In this document: piece by piece, positions 18,273-27,023 of the stretch
Layout of the letters: each line of letters opens with the position of its first letter
Numbering within the stretch: the stretch's first letter is position 1
NCBI GenBank assembly: GCA_947504035.1
Contig: CANNGA010000008.1
Location: forward strand, 151,386-215,385
Source: an uncultured Flavobacteriaceae bacterium
Lineage (GTDB): Bacteria > Bacteroidota > Bacteroidia > Flavobacteriales > Flavobacteriaceae
DNA: 64,000 nt
Direction: 5' to 3'
Made by a program: the position numbers and the translations under genes
The notes under the pieces: model-generated
What the model saw: only the letters and a program-made list of their open reading frames with translations
Told to the model about the DNA's origin: nothing
The model's database searches: none

Positions 18273-18533
18273 ATGGCACATAAAAAAGGAGTCGGAAGTT
18301 CGAAAAACGGTAGAGAATCAGAATCGAAACGCTTAGGTGTGAAGATCTTTGGTGGACAAGCTGCTATAGCTGGTAATATTATCGTAAGACAAAGAGGGAA
18401 TACACACCACCCAGGTGAGAATGTATATTCTTCTAAAGACCACACGCTACATGCTAGAGTTGATGGTGTTGTTAAATTTACTAAGAAGAAAAACAACAAA
18501 TCATATGTTTCTATAGAGCCTTTCGAAGCTTAG
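18273..18533 (+). CDS. rpmA: Ribosomal protein bL27
   Basis: Large-subunit protein L27, 86 residues, whose N-terminus reaches the peptidyl transferase centre. It starts [20 protein letters not shown] directly, without the cleavable N-terminal peptide found in Firmicutes. The motif [17 protein letters not shown] is typical. It lies 38 bp after rplU and ends at a strong terminator. Confidence 0.97.
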   Translation: MAHKKGVGSSKNGRESESKRLGVKIFGGQAAIAGNIIVRQRGNTHHPGENVYSSKDHTLHARVDGVVKFTKKKNNKSYVSIEPFEA

Positions 18534-18560
18534 AAACAAAATAGCTTTAAAGCATTATAA

Positions 18561-18597
18561 GTCCTTTCTGTATCTACAGAAAGGACTTCTTTTTTTG
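18561..18597 (+). terminator. Terminator after rpmA
   Basis: GTCCTTTCTGTA and TACAGAAAGGAC form a perfect 12-pair stem with a two-base centre, followed by a T-rich run. It ends the rplU-rpmA unit. Confidence 0.92.
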
Positions 18598-18849
18598 TTT
18601 TATATGTAGCATGCCTAAGGTGATTTCCAAATGTTCTTGAGAACGCTACATAAGGAAACTTGTTTCTATTGGGATCTTTATCAGGACTTTGTGAAAAGCT
18701 AAGGTTTGTAGATTTTGAAACGTGTAAAAAATGATAACTCATGATCAGTATAAGCTGTCACAAACTAGAGAAAAGTAGAAGGAATTTGCACATTTTTGAG
18801 TAAATTGCAAGACTAATTTATATAGTGTTTAATTTAAAAACATTTAATT
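18598..18849 (+). other. Non-coding gap between rpmA and a small gene
   Basis: No credible gene. It holds an 8-base perfect inverted repeat (TATGTAGC at 18603-18610, GCTACATA at 18645-18652) enclosing a smaller hairpin (GTTCT-tg-AGAAC, 18633-18644). This could be a small structured RNA or a protein-binding site; there is no T-run. Confidence 0.35.
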
Positions 18850-19119
18850 ATGCTTCCATTTAGATCTGAAATAAGAAACTCGCCAACACGACCAACATTA
18901 AAAATTTATTTGAGTGATGAATCCTTAGATGAAAAAATTAAGGTACATCTAGAAGCGTTTCAAGAGATAGAAATGATTGAACTTAGGGAAAGTATTGGTA
19001 GAAATAGAAGTCATGAAAATATTACGGTGTTTTTAAAAGAGGATGTAGATATTGTTAAGATGAAAGCACACATAGACAGGACTTTAGATGCCTATTTTGA
19101 AGAAGAAACACTTAAATAA
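18850..19119 (+). CDS. Small protein of unknown function with ferredoxin-like pattern
   Basis: An 89-residue protein that I do not recognise. The predicted order strand (LKIYLS), helix (LDEKIKVHLEAF), strand (IEMIELRESI), strand (ENITVFLKE), helix (IVKMKAHIDRTLDAYFEEE) fits a ferredoxin-like fold such as those of small regulatory domains. There is no signal peptide, cysteine or membrane segment. It starts at an ATG and lies 98 bp before the first PilJ-domain gene on the same strand, so the two may be cotranscribed. Confidence 0.6.
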   Translation: MLPFRSEIRNSPTRPTLKIYLSDESLDEKIKVHLEAFQEIEMIELRESIGRNRSHENITVFLKEDVDIVKMKAHIDRTLDAYFEEETLK

Positions 19120-19217
19120 AAAGACATTACGCAAACAGGCTTAAGCTTATCCGCTTTAAGGATAGATATTTAAATAACCACAATTAAAAAATAAATAAAT
19201 ACGAATCCCCCCTTATC

Positions 19218-20036
19218 ATGATTACCAAAAACACAATGCTATGTGCAGTAGTTCTTTTTACAGGAGTTTTATTTGCACAAACAACTGGAGCAGACATAGA
19301 TTATAAAAATGCTATTAATTTGTCTGGTAAGCAAAGAATGTTAACCCAACGCATGTCTAAATCCTTTTTATTACAAGTCAAGGATTTAAAAGATAAGAAA
19401 ATACAAAATGAGCTTAATTTTAGTAAGGTTATTTTTGAGAAGCAGTTAGACATGTTGAAAAGGCATCCTACTAGTAGTACTACAAAGCCCTATTTAGATG
19501 CTGTAGATGGTCTTTGGCAAGCATTTAAAGCAACTATAGAAAAGCCTGTGTCAAATGAAGGCGCCATAGCTCTAATAAATACGAATACGGCTTTATTAAA
19601 AGCATGTGATGCTGTTGTTACCCAAATAAAAGAAGGTGCTAAAATATCTTCAAACCCTGAGTTAAAAGAATTGGCTTCAACCATAAACATGTCGGGTAAG
19701 CAACGTATGCTATCGCAAAGAATGTGCTTGTACTTTACAGCTGTAAAAAACTATCCAGAGCAAAAAGCAGAACATGCTAAGACACTGCAAGGTGTATTTG
19801 AGCAATTTACAACAGCTATTAAAGTATTAGCAACTAGTAAATTTAACACATCAGAAATTGAAAGGGAGATTAATGCGGTTGTAGGAATTTGGAAAGATTA
19901 TGAAGCAAATAAAAGTAATTTCCTGAATTCAAGCTATGATGTTGTTAAGGTTTACAATTTAACCAATGATCTTACCAAGCGTTTCGATAAGATTACAGTG
20001 CTTTACGAACTATCAACATCAAAAGAAAAGCAATAA
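19218..20036 (+). CDS. Secreted protein with two PilJ-type sensor domains, copy 1
   Basis: A 272-residue protein with a Sec signal peptide (cleavage near LFAQ). It carries the signature of the PilJ/NarX N-terminal four-helix ligand-binding domain twice: INLSGKQRMLTQRMSKSF at about residue 33 and INMSGKQRMLSQRMCLYF at about residue 155. In sensor kinases and chemoreceptors this domain faces the periplasm and is tethered to a membrane signalling domain; here nothing follows it, so the protein is a free periplasmic or surface ligand-binding protein. It has a paralogue at 20465 and a strong terminator at 20084. Confidence 0.85.
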   Translation: MITKNTMLCAVVLFTGVLFAQTTGADIDYKNAINLSGKQRMLTQRMSKSFLLQVKDLKDKKIQNELNFSKVIFEKQLDMLKRHPTSSTTKPYLDAVDGLWQAFKATIEKPVSNEGAIALINTNTALLKACDAVVTQIKEGAKISSNPELKELASTINMSGKQRMLSQRMCLYFTAVKNYPEQKAEHAKTLQGVFEQFTTAIKVLATSKFNTSEIEREINAVVGIWKDYEANKSNFLNSSYDVVKVYNLTNDLTKRFDKITVLYELSTSKEKQ

Positions 20037-20083
20037 TATTTATAGTTATAAACTTACTAAGGTAAGTGAATATAGTTGAGATA

Positions 20084-20123
20084 AAACCTAAAAAGCCACA
20101 CAAAGTTGTGGTTTTTTAGGTTT
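20084..20123 (+). terminator. Terminator after the first PilJ-domain gene
   Basis: AAACCTAAAAAGCCACA and TGTGGTTTTTTAGGTTT form a 17-pair stem (one G-T pair) with a six-base loop; it is also T-rich inside the arm. It shows that the two PilJ paralogues are separate transcription units. Confidence 0.88.
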
Positions 20124-20464
20124 AAGCAACAAAGAACGAAGGCAAGTCTTTCTGTTGCGAAAGGACTTTAAAACACTAATTCATATATGTTTTATATAAA
20201 ATTACGTATTTAGTGTAAAAATAGCTGTAGGCTGCATTTTTATGGGATTCACAACTATGGCTCTTCTATCTTACGTTTTTTCATATTTTTCTTATTTAAA
20301 ATGAATTGTAACTAACTGTAAAATAGTGATTTCTGCTGTTTGTTAGGTTTTTTGTTGCGCTTTCGCAGTTTTTGGTGTTTTGTGATTTTTGGCTGTTTTG
20401 TTACATATTAGGTAATACGTATTTTTACTTAGAATTTGTCTTAACCTATTTAAAAATACGACTT
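20124..20464 (+). other. Non-coding gap between the PilJ paralogues
   Basis: No gene is seen. A second hairpin lies at 20144-20168 (AAGTCTTTC, loop, GAAAGGACTT, one bulge); its arms resemble the rpmA terminator stem at 18561. The rest is AT-rich leader for the second PilJ gene; an upstream in-frame extension from 20372 reads as a hydrophobic stretch with no family features and is rejected as coding. Confidence 0.4.
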
Positions 20465-21295
20465 ATGAAAACAAAAATTACACGCCCAAATCTCATTCTT
20501 CTGCTACTTTTTAGCACTCTATCTTTTGCTCAATCTCAAAAATATGGAGATATTGATTACAATAAGGCCATTAACATTTCGGGTAAGCAGCGTATGCTGT
20601 CCCAAAAAATGTCTAAAGCCTATTTGTTAATGTCTCAAGGCATAGAAAATGATAAAATTAAAAAGGAATTGAATTCCAGTAAATTCATTTTTGAAAAGCA
20701 ATTAGAAATTTTAAAAGAAAATGCAGGAAGTTCTTCAACAAAACTATACTTAAAGGAAGTTTATAAAATCTGGGGAGAATTTAAAGCGATTATAAGTAAA
20801 GATGCTACAGAAAATCTAGCGTTAAAAATAATGGAATTGAATACTGACTTGCTGAAAAATTGCCACCAAGTTGTATTAAGTATAGAGCGAAGCTCTAATT
20901 ACAATAATAAATTCTTTGAAAATAATGATCAAGAATTAATTAACACCATTAACGTGTCTGGAAAACAACGTATGCTGTCTCAAAGAATGTGTCTTTATTT
21001 TGCAGCAATTAATGCATATCCCAAAAATAAATCGGCTTACAAGACTATTTTAAAAGGTGTTTTTGATGAGTTTTCTAGCGTAATAGGAGATTTGCTAATT
21101 AGTAGTTTTAATACCACTGAAATTGAAGAGGAAATTGGCGTTATTATGGCACTTTGGGAGCAATACCAATCTAATAAAGGAGCTTTCTTAGACGCCGATT
21201 TTAAATTGATAGATGTATATAATGTCACTAACGATATGACGACGAGCTTTAATAAAATAACAGGACTGTACGAGCTTGTTAGTAAGAAAAAATAG
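20465..21295 (+). CDS. Secreted protein with two PilJ-type sensor domains, copy 2
   Basis: Paralogue of the gene at 19218. The start was placed at ATG 20465 because it gives a clean Sec signal peptide (MKTKITRPNLILLLLFSTLS, then FAQ). Length is 276 residues. The two PilJ signatures are INISGKQRMLSQKMSKAY and INVSGKQRMLSQRMCLYF; the second is nearly identical to that of copy 1, including the Cys, while linkers have drifted. The copies share the C-terminal pattern VYNVTNDMTTSFNKITGLYEL. No kinase or chemoreceptor gene is near. Ligand unknown; NarX-like domains bind nitrate, but residues for that cannot be judged here. Confidence 0.85.
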   Translation: MKTKITRPNLILLLLFSTLSFAQSQKYGDIDYNKAINISGKQRMLSQKMSKAYLLMSQGIENDKIKKELNSSKFIFEKQLEILKENAGSSSTKLYLKEVYKIWGEFKAIISKDATENLALKIMELNTDLLKNCHQVVLSIERSSNYNNKFFENNDQELINTINVSGKQRMLSQRMCLYFAAINAYPKNKSAYKTILKGVFDEFSSVIGDLLISSFNTTEIEEEIGVIMALWEQYQSNKGAFLDADFKLIDVYNVTNDMTTSFNKITGLYELVSKKK

Positions 21296-21360
21296 AAAAC
21301 TAACAAAACAATAAATATGTATTAAGTCGTACCGTATGTACATTTGATACTAAAATAAGA

Positions 21361-21391
21361 ATCCCGCAAACACAATTTGCGGGATTTTTTT
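21361..21391. terminator. Bidirectional terminator between PilJ copy 2 and ahcY
   Basis: ATCCCGCAAA and TTTGCGGGAT form a perfect ten-pair stem with loop CACAA and a T-run on the right. The flanking genes converge; ahcY ends 55 bp further on. Confidence 0.9.
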
Positions 21392-21445
21392 AATTTTATT
21401 TTAGAAGCAGCGTAAAGTGTTTAAATTTTATGCTTAAAAGCTATT

Positions 21446-22762
21446 CTAGTATCTGTAATGCTCAGGTTTATAAGGACCTTCAACAGTAACACCAATATAT
21501 TCTGCTTGGTCTTTTTCTAAAACAGTTAATTCTACGCCTATTTTTTCTAAGTGTAGTTTTGCTACTTTTTCATCGAGATGTTTCGGTAACATATACACTT
21601 CATTACCATAAGCATCAGCGTTATTCCAAAGCTCTATTTGTGCAAGCGTTTGGTTGGTAAAAGAATTACTCATAACAAAGCTAGGGTGTCCTGTAGCGCA
21701 ACCTAAATTTACTAAACGGCCTTCAGCAAGGATAATAATATCTTTGCCATCAACAGTATATTTGTCAACTTGAGGTTTAATCGTGTTTTTAGTTGTTCCG
21801 TAATTATCGTTCAACCAAGCCATTTGAATTTCATTGTCAAAGTGACCAATGTTACACACTATGGTTTTATCCTTCATAGCTTTGAAATGCTCAGCACGTA
21901 CAATATCTTTATTTCCTGTAGTTGTAATTACAATATCAGAGTTTGCTACAACCGTTTCTAACTTTTTAACTTCAAAACCATCCATAGCAGCTTGAAGTGC
22001 ACAAATAGGGTCTATTTCGGTTACTGTAACAATACTTCCAGCACCCTGAAAAGAAGCCGCAGTTCCTTTACCTACATCGCCGTAACCACAAACGGTTACA
22101 CGTTTTCCAGCAAGCATGATATCTGTTGCGCGACGCACAGCATCAACAGCACTTTCTTTACAACCGTATTTGTTATCAAATTTAGATTTGGTAACAGAAT
22201 CGTTAACGTTAATAGCAGGCATTGTTAATGTCCCGTTTTTAACACGCTCATAGAGTCTGTGAACTCCCGTAGTGGTTTCTTCAGATAAACCATTGATACC
22301 AGCAGCTAACTCTGGGTATCTGTCTAATACCATATTCGTTAAATCTCCACCATCATCAAGAATCATGTTAAGAGGTTTGCGATCTTCTCCAAAGAATAAC
22401 GTTTGCTCGATACACCAATCAAACTCTTCTTCGCTCATATCTTTCCAAGCATAAACAGCTGTTCCCGCGGCAGCGATAGCAGCGGCAGCTTGATCTTGAG
22501 TTGAGAAAATGTTACAAGAACTCCAAGTCACTTCCGCACCCAAAGCTTGTAAAGTTTCAATCAATACTGCTGTTTGAATTGTCATGTGTAAACAACCAGC
22601 AATACGAGCGCCTTTTAAAGGTTGTGCGTCTTTATATTCTTCGCGCAAGCTCATAAGCCCTGGCATCTCTGCTTCAGCCAATTCTATTTCTTTTCGTCCC
22701 CATTCAGCTAAGGAGATGTCTTTTACTTTACTTGCAACGTAAGGAATTGTTTTTGTACTCAT
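21446..22762 (-). CDS. ahcY: Adenosylhomocysteinase
   Basis: S-adenosyl-L-homocysteine hydrolase, which splits SAH into homocysteine and adenosine and so relieves product inhibition of methyltransferases. The 438-residue length fits the bacterial form. Motifs include the N-terminal catalytic region [19 protein letters not shown], the NAD-binding [17 protein letters not shown] and the C-terminal PYKPEHYRY, whose Lys/Tyr complete the NAD site of the partner subunit. A TATCTTTG (-7 type) lies on the minus strand at 22863-22870, about 95 bases before the start, giving a moderately long leader; I recognise no riboswitch in it. Confidence 0.97.
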   Translation of the reverse strand: MSTKTIPYVASKVKDISLAEWGRKEIELAEAEMPGLMSLREEYKDAQPLKGARIAGCLHMTIQTAVLIETLQALGAEVTWSSCNIFSTQDQAAAAIAAAGTAVYAWKDMSEEEFDWCIEQTLFFGEDRKPLNMILDDGGDLTNMVLDRYPELAAGINGLSEETTTGVHRLYERVKNGTLTMPAINVNDSVTKSKFDNKYGCKESAVDAVRRATDIMLAGKRVTVCGYGDVGKGTAASFQGAGSIVTVTEIDPICALQAAMDGFEVKKLETVVANSDIVITTTGNKDIVRAEHFKAMKDKTIVCNIGHFDNEIQMAWLNDNYGTTKNTIKPQVDKYTVDGKDIIILAEGRLVNLGCATGHPSFVMSNSFTNQTLAQIELWNNADAYGNEVYMLPKHLDEKVAKLHLEKIGVELTVLEKDQAEYIGVTVEGPYKPEHYRY

Positions 22763-22893
22763 ATCAATTTTCTTTTGTTTTTTAAATACGAATTGTCATT
22801 GTGTTTGGTCTTCAAAAAAACGTAATTTCGCTTTTATAAAAGACCTTTCCAATTACAGATTGCAAAGATAACTATTAAGTTTTACAAAATTAA

Positions 22894-23520
22894 ATGCCTT
22901 TATATAAAACGATAACACCGAACTCACAAACTACTGTTAAAATCTGGAAGCTTACAGAATCTTACGAAGATCTAATGGCAGGTGTAACTCTAGAGTCTAA
23001 TGCTTTAGAACGCGTTTTGTCTATGAAAAGCGAGTTGCACCAACGTGGTTTTTTAAGTGTAAGATGGTTATTGGCGGCATTTGGGTATGCAGACAAGGAT
23101 TTGTATTATGATGCTTTTGGAAAGCCTTACCTTAAAGACGGAAAGCAAATTTCTATAACGCATTCGTTTCATTTTTCAGCTGTGATTATAAGCGATGGTA
23201 TTGTGGGGATAGATTTAGAAAAACAGCGTGATAAAATAGCTGTAATTGCACATAAATTTGTCGCTTACGAGTTTGAGTATTTAAAGAAAGGAGCAGCCGA
23301 TTATATAAGAAAGTTAACGGTAATATGGTGTATTAAAGAGGCCCTTTATAAATTGTTTTGTACACCAGGATTGAGTTTTAAAGCGCATTGTTTGGCGATT
23401 CCTTTTTGTTTAGAGGCAAAAGAAACGGTTGCATGGATTGATTATAAAGATAAGAAGCACCGTTATTCTATAGCGTTTATAGAGTTTGAAGGGTTTACTT
23501 GTGCTTATGCTATTGCCTAA
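22894..23520 (+). CDS. 4'-phosphopantetheinyl transferase superfamily protein
   Basis: A 208-residue Sfp/AcpT-type enzyme that would transfer the phosphopantetheine arm of CoA to a carrier protein. Family motifs are present: GIVGIDLEKQRDKI (metal-binding Asp/Glu) and WCIKEALYKLF (W-x2-KEA-x2-K). Its substrate (fatty-acid ACP or another carrier) cannot be told. Its stop codon overlaps the start of the PcrB-like gene by one base (TAATG), so the two are translationally coupled, a pairing that links cofactor attachment with lipid synthesis only by context. Confidence 0.92.
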   Translation: MPLYKTITPNSQTTVKIWKLTESYEDLMAGVTLESNALERVLSMKSELHQRGFLSVRWLLAAFGYADKDLYYDAFGKPYLKDGKQISITHSFHFSAVIISDGIVGIDLEKQRDKIAVIAHKFVAYEFEYLKKGAADYIRKLTVIWCIKEALYKLFCTPGLSFKAHCLAIPFCLEAKETVAWIDYKDKKHRYSIAFIEFEGFTCAYAIA

Positions 23521-24242
23521 TGGATATTTATAAAGACATATTTGAAGCGTATACACTAAACAAAAGATGTTTGGCTGTTTTAATAGATCCTGATAAATTT
23601 GAAATAGGCCAAACTCAAAAATTTATTCAGAAAATAGAAGCATCTGTTGCTACACATATCTTTGTAGGTGGAAGTACTGTAGATGCTAATGCTACAGGTG
23701 TTTTAGTCGCGCAAATTAAAGCTTGTACAGAGTTGCCTGTTGTGCTATTTCCTGGAGATGTTACTCAAATAACAGCACACGCCGATGCACTTTTGTTTTT
23801 GTCTCTTCTCTCGGGGCGAAATGCCGAATATCTTATTGGGCAACATGTCGCAGCGGTTCCAAAACTTAAAGATACGACTCTTGAAGTTATTCCTACGGGC
23901 TATGTTCTCGTAGAAAGCGGTCACCTCACTACGGTTGCAAAAGTTACAGGAACAATGCCTTTAAGTCAAGACAATCCCGAACATATTGCCAATACGGCAA
24001 AGGCAGGTGAATTATTAGGTTTAAAATTGATGTATTTAGAAGCAGGGAGTGGCGCTGCAACACCAATACCTTATGGTATAATAAGCGTTGTGACATCTGA
24101 ATTAAAAATGCCGTTAATTGTTGGAGGTGGCTTAAGAACAAAAGCCGCTATAGAGCAAGCCTACAATGCAGGTGCAACTATGGTGGTTATTGGTACAGCT
24201 CTTGAAGATGACGAAGCGTTTTTTGAATTTCTAAAAAAATAA
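23520..24242 (+). CDS. Geranylgeranylglyceryl phosphate synthase family protein (PcrB/GGGPS)
   Basis: A 240-residue TIM-barrel prenyltransferase of the bacterial GGGPS/PcrB family, which joins glycerol-1-phosphate with a polyprenyl diphosphate to form an ether lipid precursor, as archaea do. The start is the ATG at 23520 overlapping the previous stop; an upstream in-frame start at 23499 would lie inside the transferase gene. Motifs are AVLIDPDKF, FVGGSTVDA, VLFPGDVTQI, LMYLEAGSGAATPIP and LIVGGGLRTKAAI. Bacteroidota members of this family have been shown to act as GGGP synthases; the product here is inferred. Confidence 0.92.
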   Translation: MDIYKDIFEAYTLNKRCLAVLIDPDKFEIGQTQKFIQKIEASVATHIFVGGSTVDANATGVLVAQIKACTELPVVLFPGDVTQITAHADALLFLSLLSGRNAEYLIGQHVAAVPKLKDTTLEVIPTGYVLVESGHLTTVAKVTGTMPLSQDNPEHIANTAKAGELLGLKLMYLEAGSGAATPIPYGIISVVTSELKMPLIVGGGLRTKAAIEQAYNAGATMVVIGTALEDDEAFFEFLKK

Positions 24243-24376
24243 CTTTTAAAAGTGTTGAATGTACAGTTTGACGAAAATAAAATTATTACAACTATATTTA
24301 TTGCCTCCTCTAAGCCTGTTTCCTTTTTTTACATCAGTTATTGATAATAGTTAAAATAGTTACAAAAAACGACATA

Positions 24377-24415
24377 GAAATCGATTTTAGAATCTTAGTT
24401 CGGAAATCGATTTTA
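24377..24415 (+). promoter_or_regulatory. Two palindromic AAATCGATTT boxes upstream of the DUF4301 gene
   Basis: GAAATCGATTTTA occurs twice (24377-24389 and 24403-24415). The core AAATCGATTT is a perfect palindrome. The boxes are 26 bp apart centre to centre and end 21 bp before the ATG of the DUF4301 gene, a good place for a dimeric repressor. No regulator gene is adjacent. Confidence 0.45.
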
Positions 24416-24436
24416 TGTTCATTAAAATAAGAAGTT

Positions 24437-25984
24437 ATGTTTACCGAAAAAGATATTGATCATATTCATAATAAAGGGATTAGTTTAGACGCAGTTAATG
24501 CTCAAATTAAACGTTTAAAACATGGAATGACGCATTCCCATTTATTATCTGCAGCCACAATAGGTAGAGGTATAAATGCTTATAATCCCCAAGAAACAGA
24601 AGATTTAATTGCCTTATACAACACACATAAAGAAGGACTTCATATTTTAAAGTTTGTGCCCGCTTCTGGAGCAGCAACACGAATGTTTAAGTTTTTATTT
24701 AAGTTTATCAATACTTTTGAGCCTTCAAAAGACAGTATTGAAAAGTACATCGAAAATCAAGGTGACGATCTTATTAAAGTTTTCATCTCTCAATTAGAGG
24801 TATTTCCCTTTTATGACGATGTTATTTCAAAGTTAAAAACAACAGTACCTCATTATGAAAATTTAGAGGATGCTGAAAAGTACTATCAATTTGTGAAAAT
24901 AATGCTTTCGGAAGATGGTCTAAACTATAGTTTTTACCCCAAAGGCTTATTACCATTTCATAAATACGATTCACATTACATTACAGCCTTCCAAGAACAT
25001 TTGTTTGAGGCGTCTTTATATGCGAGTTCTAAAGGTACAGCAAATTTGCATTTTACAGTTTCAGAAAAGCATCATAGTTATTTTTTGGAAGAGCTTAAAG
25101 CGATACAAGCGAATCTGGAAATTAAAACAGGCGTGAGCTTTGATGTGTCCTTTTCTTATCAAAAGGAAGCGACCGAAACACTAGCACTTACAAAAGATAA
25201 AAAGGTATATAGAAAAGAAGATGATTCTATCTTATTTAGACCTGGAGGGCATGGTGCGTTATTGCAAAATCTCAATGATTTAGATAGTGATCTTATATTC
25301 ATTAAGAATATTGATAATATTGTAGTTGCTGAAAAAAATGTAGAATGCTCATACTATAAGAAACTATTAGCAGGAGCACTTCTTAAAGCACAGCAGCAAG
25401 TGTTTGCGTATTTGAGACAAATAGACAGTGACACGGTAGATGATGCAGATGTTACAGCCATGGCTTATTTTTTAAGAAAGCAACTTAACGTATATGTTGA
25501 TGATAATTTCGGTAGTTTTAGCCATGAAGCTAAACTGAAGTATGTTAAGGAGAAATTAAACCGACCTATTCGTGCTTGTGGTATGGTGAAGAATGAAGGG
25601 GAACCTGGTGGTGGTCCGTTTTGGGTGAAAGCCGAAAATGGAGATATATCACTTCAAATTGTAGAATTCGCCCAAATTGACTTTAGTAAAAAGCGCCAGC
25701 AATCTATTGTATATAAAGCGACGCATTTTAATCCTACCGATTTAGTTTGTGGCGTTAAAAATTATAAAGGAGAGCCATTTAATTTATTAGATTATGTAGA
25801 TCCTGAAGCTGCTTTTATTACGATGAAAACACAAAACGGTGTTGATATACAGGCTTTAGAGTTGCCTGGATTATGGAATGGCAGTATGGCGTATTGGAAT
25901 TCCATTTTTGTGGAAGTTCCTGTGGAAACATTTAATCCTGTAAAAACCGTAAATGATTTGCTAAAACCAGTGCATCAAGCCTAG
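24437..25984 (+). CDS. DUF4301 family protein
   Basis: A 515-residue cytoplasmic protein of the DUF4301 family, found mainly in Bacteroidota and without known function. Recognisable segments are FVPASGAATRMFKFL near residue 80, RPGGHGALLQNLNDLDSDLIFIKNIDN near residue 270, and RPIRACGMVKNEGEPGGGPFWV near residue 378. The PASGAATRMFK and RPGGHGALLQNL strings look like a nucleotidyltransferase or sugar-nucleotide-binding type of active site (Ser-Gly-x-Ala-Ser/Thr-Arg-Met), but that is my inference. It is preceded by two palindromic boxes. Confidence 0.85.
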   Translation: MFTEKDIDHIHNKGISLDAVNAQIKRLKHGMTHSHLLSAATIGRGINAYNPQETEDLIALYNTHKEGLHILKFVPASGAATRMFKFLFKFINTFEPSKDSIEKYIENQGDDLIKVFISQLEVFPFYDDVISKLKTTVPHYENLEDAEKYYQFVKIMLSEDGLNYSFYPKGLLPFHKYDSHYITAFQEHLFEASLYASSKGTANLHFTVSEKHHSYFLEELKAIQANLEIKTGVSFDVSFSYQKEATETLALTKDKKVYRKEDDSILFRPGGHGALLQNLNDLDSDLIFIKNIDNIVVAEKNVECSYYKKLLAGALLKAQQQVFAYLRQIDSDTVDDADVTAMAYFLRKQLNVYVDDNFGSFSHEAKLKYVKEKLNRPIRACGMVKNEGEPGGGPFWVKAENGDISLQIVEFAQIDFSKKRQQSIVYKATHFNPTDLVCGVKNYKGEPFNLLDYVDPEAAFITMKTQNGVDIQALELPGLWNGSMAYWNSIFVEVPVETFNPVKTVNDLLKPVHQA

Positions 25985-26076
25985 TGTTATAGGACATGTT
26001 AAACGATCTGGAATACGATAGATAAATTATCAACCATTAGCAAATACATATAACTATTAATTTTTAAAAATAAAGT

Positions 26077-26856
26077 ATGAAAAAAAATATATTATTAATA
26101 GCCTTCTTTTTTATAGGTTTAACTCCTAAAATAGAAGCGCAAACATCTTTTGAAGATATAGATGGTATTTATAGGATACTTGTTCAAGGTACGGATTTAT
26201 ATGTTTCCGTTCCAACACCTTCAATACCTGATGGAGAAGTACAAGTTCTAACATATGAAACATTAGATGCAACCTCTAACAGACAATCTTTTACGATACG
26301 AAGAACAGACAATTTAGATCAACCTACATATTTTATAGAGTCTGTCGTTGAGGGTAAAGGTGCTTGGGTCTATGAAAACGATCAGGATATCAATACAAGT
26401 GTTGGCGTACGGGCAGAATCTGGTGAACAATCTGCTGATGATGCGCAATGGTTTTTTAGACAACAGGGTACAGAAATATTTAATAACAGTCTTATAGAAG
26501 GTGCTAGAGCTGTAAGGCGCATTGTATCGCAAACAGGAAATGTTAGTGTGAGTGGTGGAGAGCCAACAATGTTCTCTTTTGAACTTCTAGAATCGCTAAA
26601 TGTCACATCACCTGCTTTAAATAAAGATGCTATTTTTGTTTCGAATCCTATTGTTGATGATGTATTAAACATTCGTTCTAAGACCGCACTTATAAATGAA
26701 ATAGAAGTGTATAGCACATTAGGAAAAAGCGTATTGCTTAAACAAAATATTTTTCAAGTGTTTACAAATTTGAACACGTCGTCATTAGCGTCAGGTTTAT
26801 ACGTCATTAGGATTAAAACAGAAAAAGGAGTATTTACGACTAAAATCATGAAATAG
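26077..26856 (+). CDS. T9SS-exported protein with beta-trefoil-like repeats, copy 1
   Basis: A 259-residue secreted protein with a Sec signal peptide (to about IEAQ) and a type A T9SS sorting domain at the end (about residues 185-259: FVSNPIVDDVLNIRS...IEVYSTLGKSVL...LASGLYVIRIKTEKG...TKIMK). The 165 residues between show three similar blocks, each closing with an aromatic pattern (NRQSFTI, DDAQWFFR, PTMFSFEL), which suggests a ricin-B-like beta-trefoil and so a carbohydrate-binding role. That reading is mine and not tested. A paralogue follows at 27024. Confidence 0.75.
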   Translation: MKKNILLIAFFFIGLTPKIEAQTSFEDIDGIYRILVQGTDLYVSVPTPSIPDGEVQVLTYETLDATSNRQSFTIRRTDNLDQPTYFIESVVEGKGAWVYENDQDINTSVGVRAESGEQSADDAQWFFRQQGTEIFNNSLIEGARAVRRIVSQTGNVSVSGGEPTMFSFELLESLNVTSPALNKDAIFVSNPIVDDVLNIRSKTALINEIEVYSTLGKSVLLKQNIFQVFTNLNTSSLASGLYVIRIKTEKGVFTTKIMK

Positions 26857-26941
26857 AAGGCTAAAACTGTGTTTCTATTGTTAGTTTAATTAATAGCAAT
26901 GCTATTAATTACAGATGTATTTGATTTAGATTTGATAAAAA

Positions 26942-26972
26942 GTTGTATGTTTAATTATAATTATTATATTTA
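26942..26972 (+). promoter_or_regulatory. Probable promoter of the second trefoil-like T9SS gene
   Basis: GTTG (26942-26945), 19 bases, then TATATTTA (26965-26972) matches the Bacteroidota promoter layout with one change in each box. It is about 50 bases before the ATG at 27024 and gives copy 2 its own transcription start. Confidence 0.55.
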
Positions 26973-27023
26973 TGGCGAATTTATTTTTAATCACAAACAT
27001 TTTAATAAACTAAATTAAGAATT

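Noticed and set aside
18530..18742. 70-residue open frame on the minus strand after rpmA
   Set aside because: It reads across the strong rpmA terminator and shows no protein-like features.
20372..20464. In-frame N-terminal extension of the second PilJ protein
   Set aside because: It adds 31 hydrophobic residues before a perfect signal peptide starting at ATG 20465 and has no counterpart in the paralogue.
22763..22860. Possible SAH riboswitch before ahcY
   Set aside because: A loose GGTCTT/GAAGACC pairing exists, but the conserved SAH-aptamer bases are not present.
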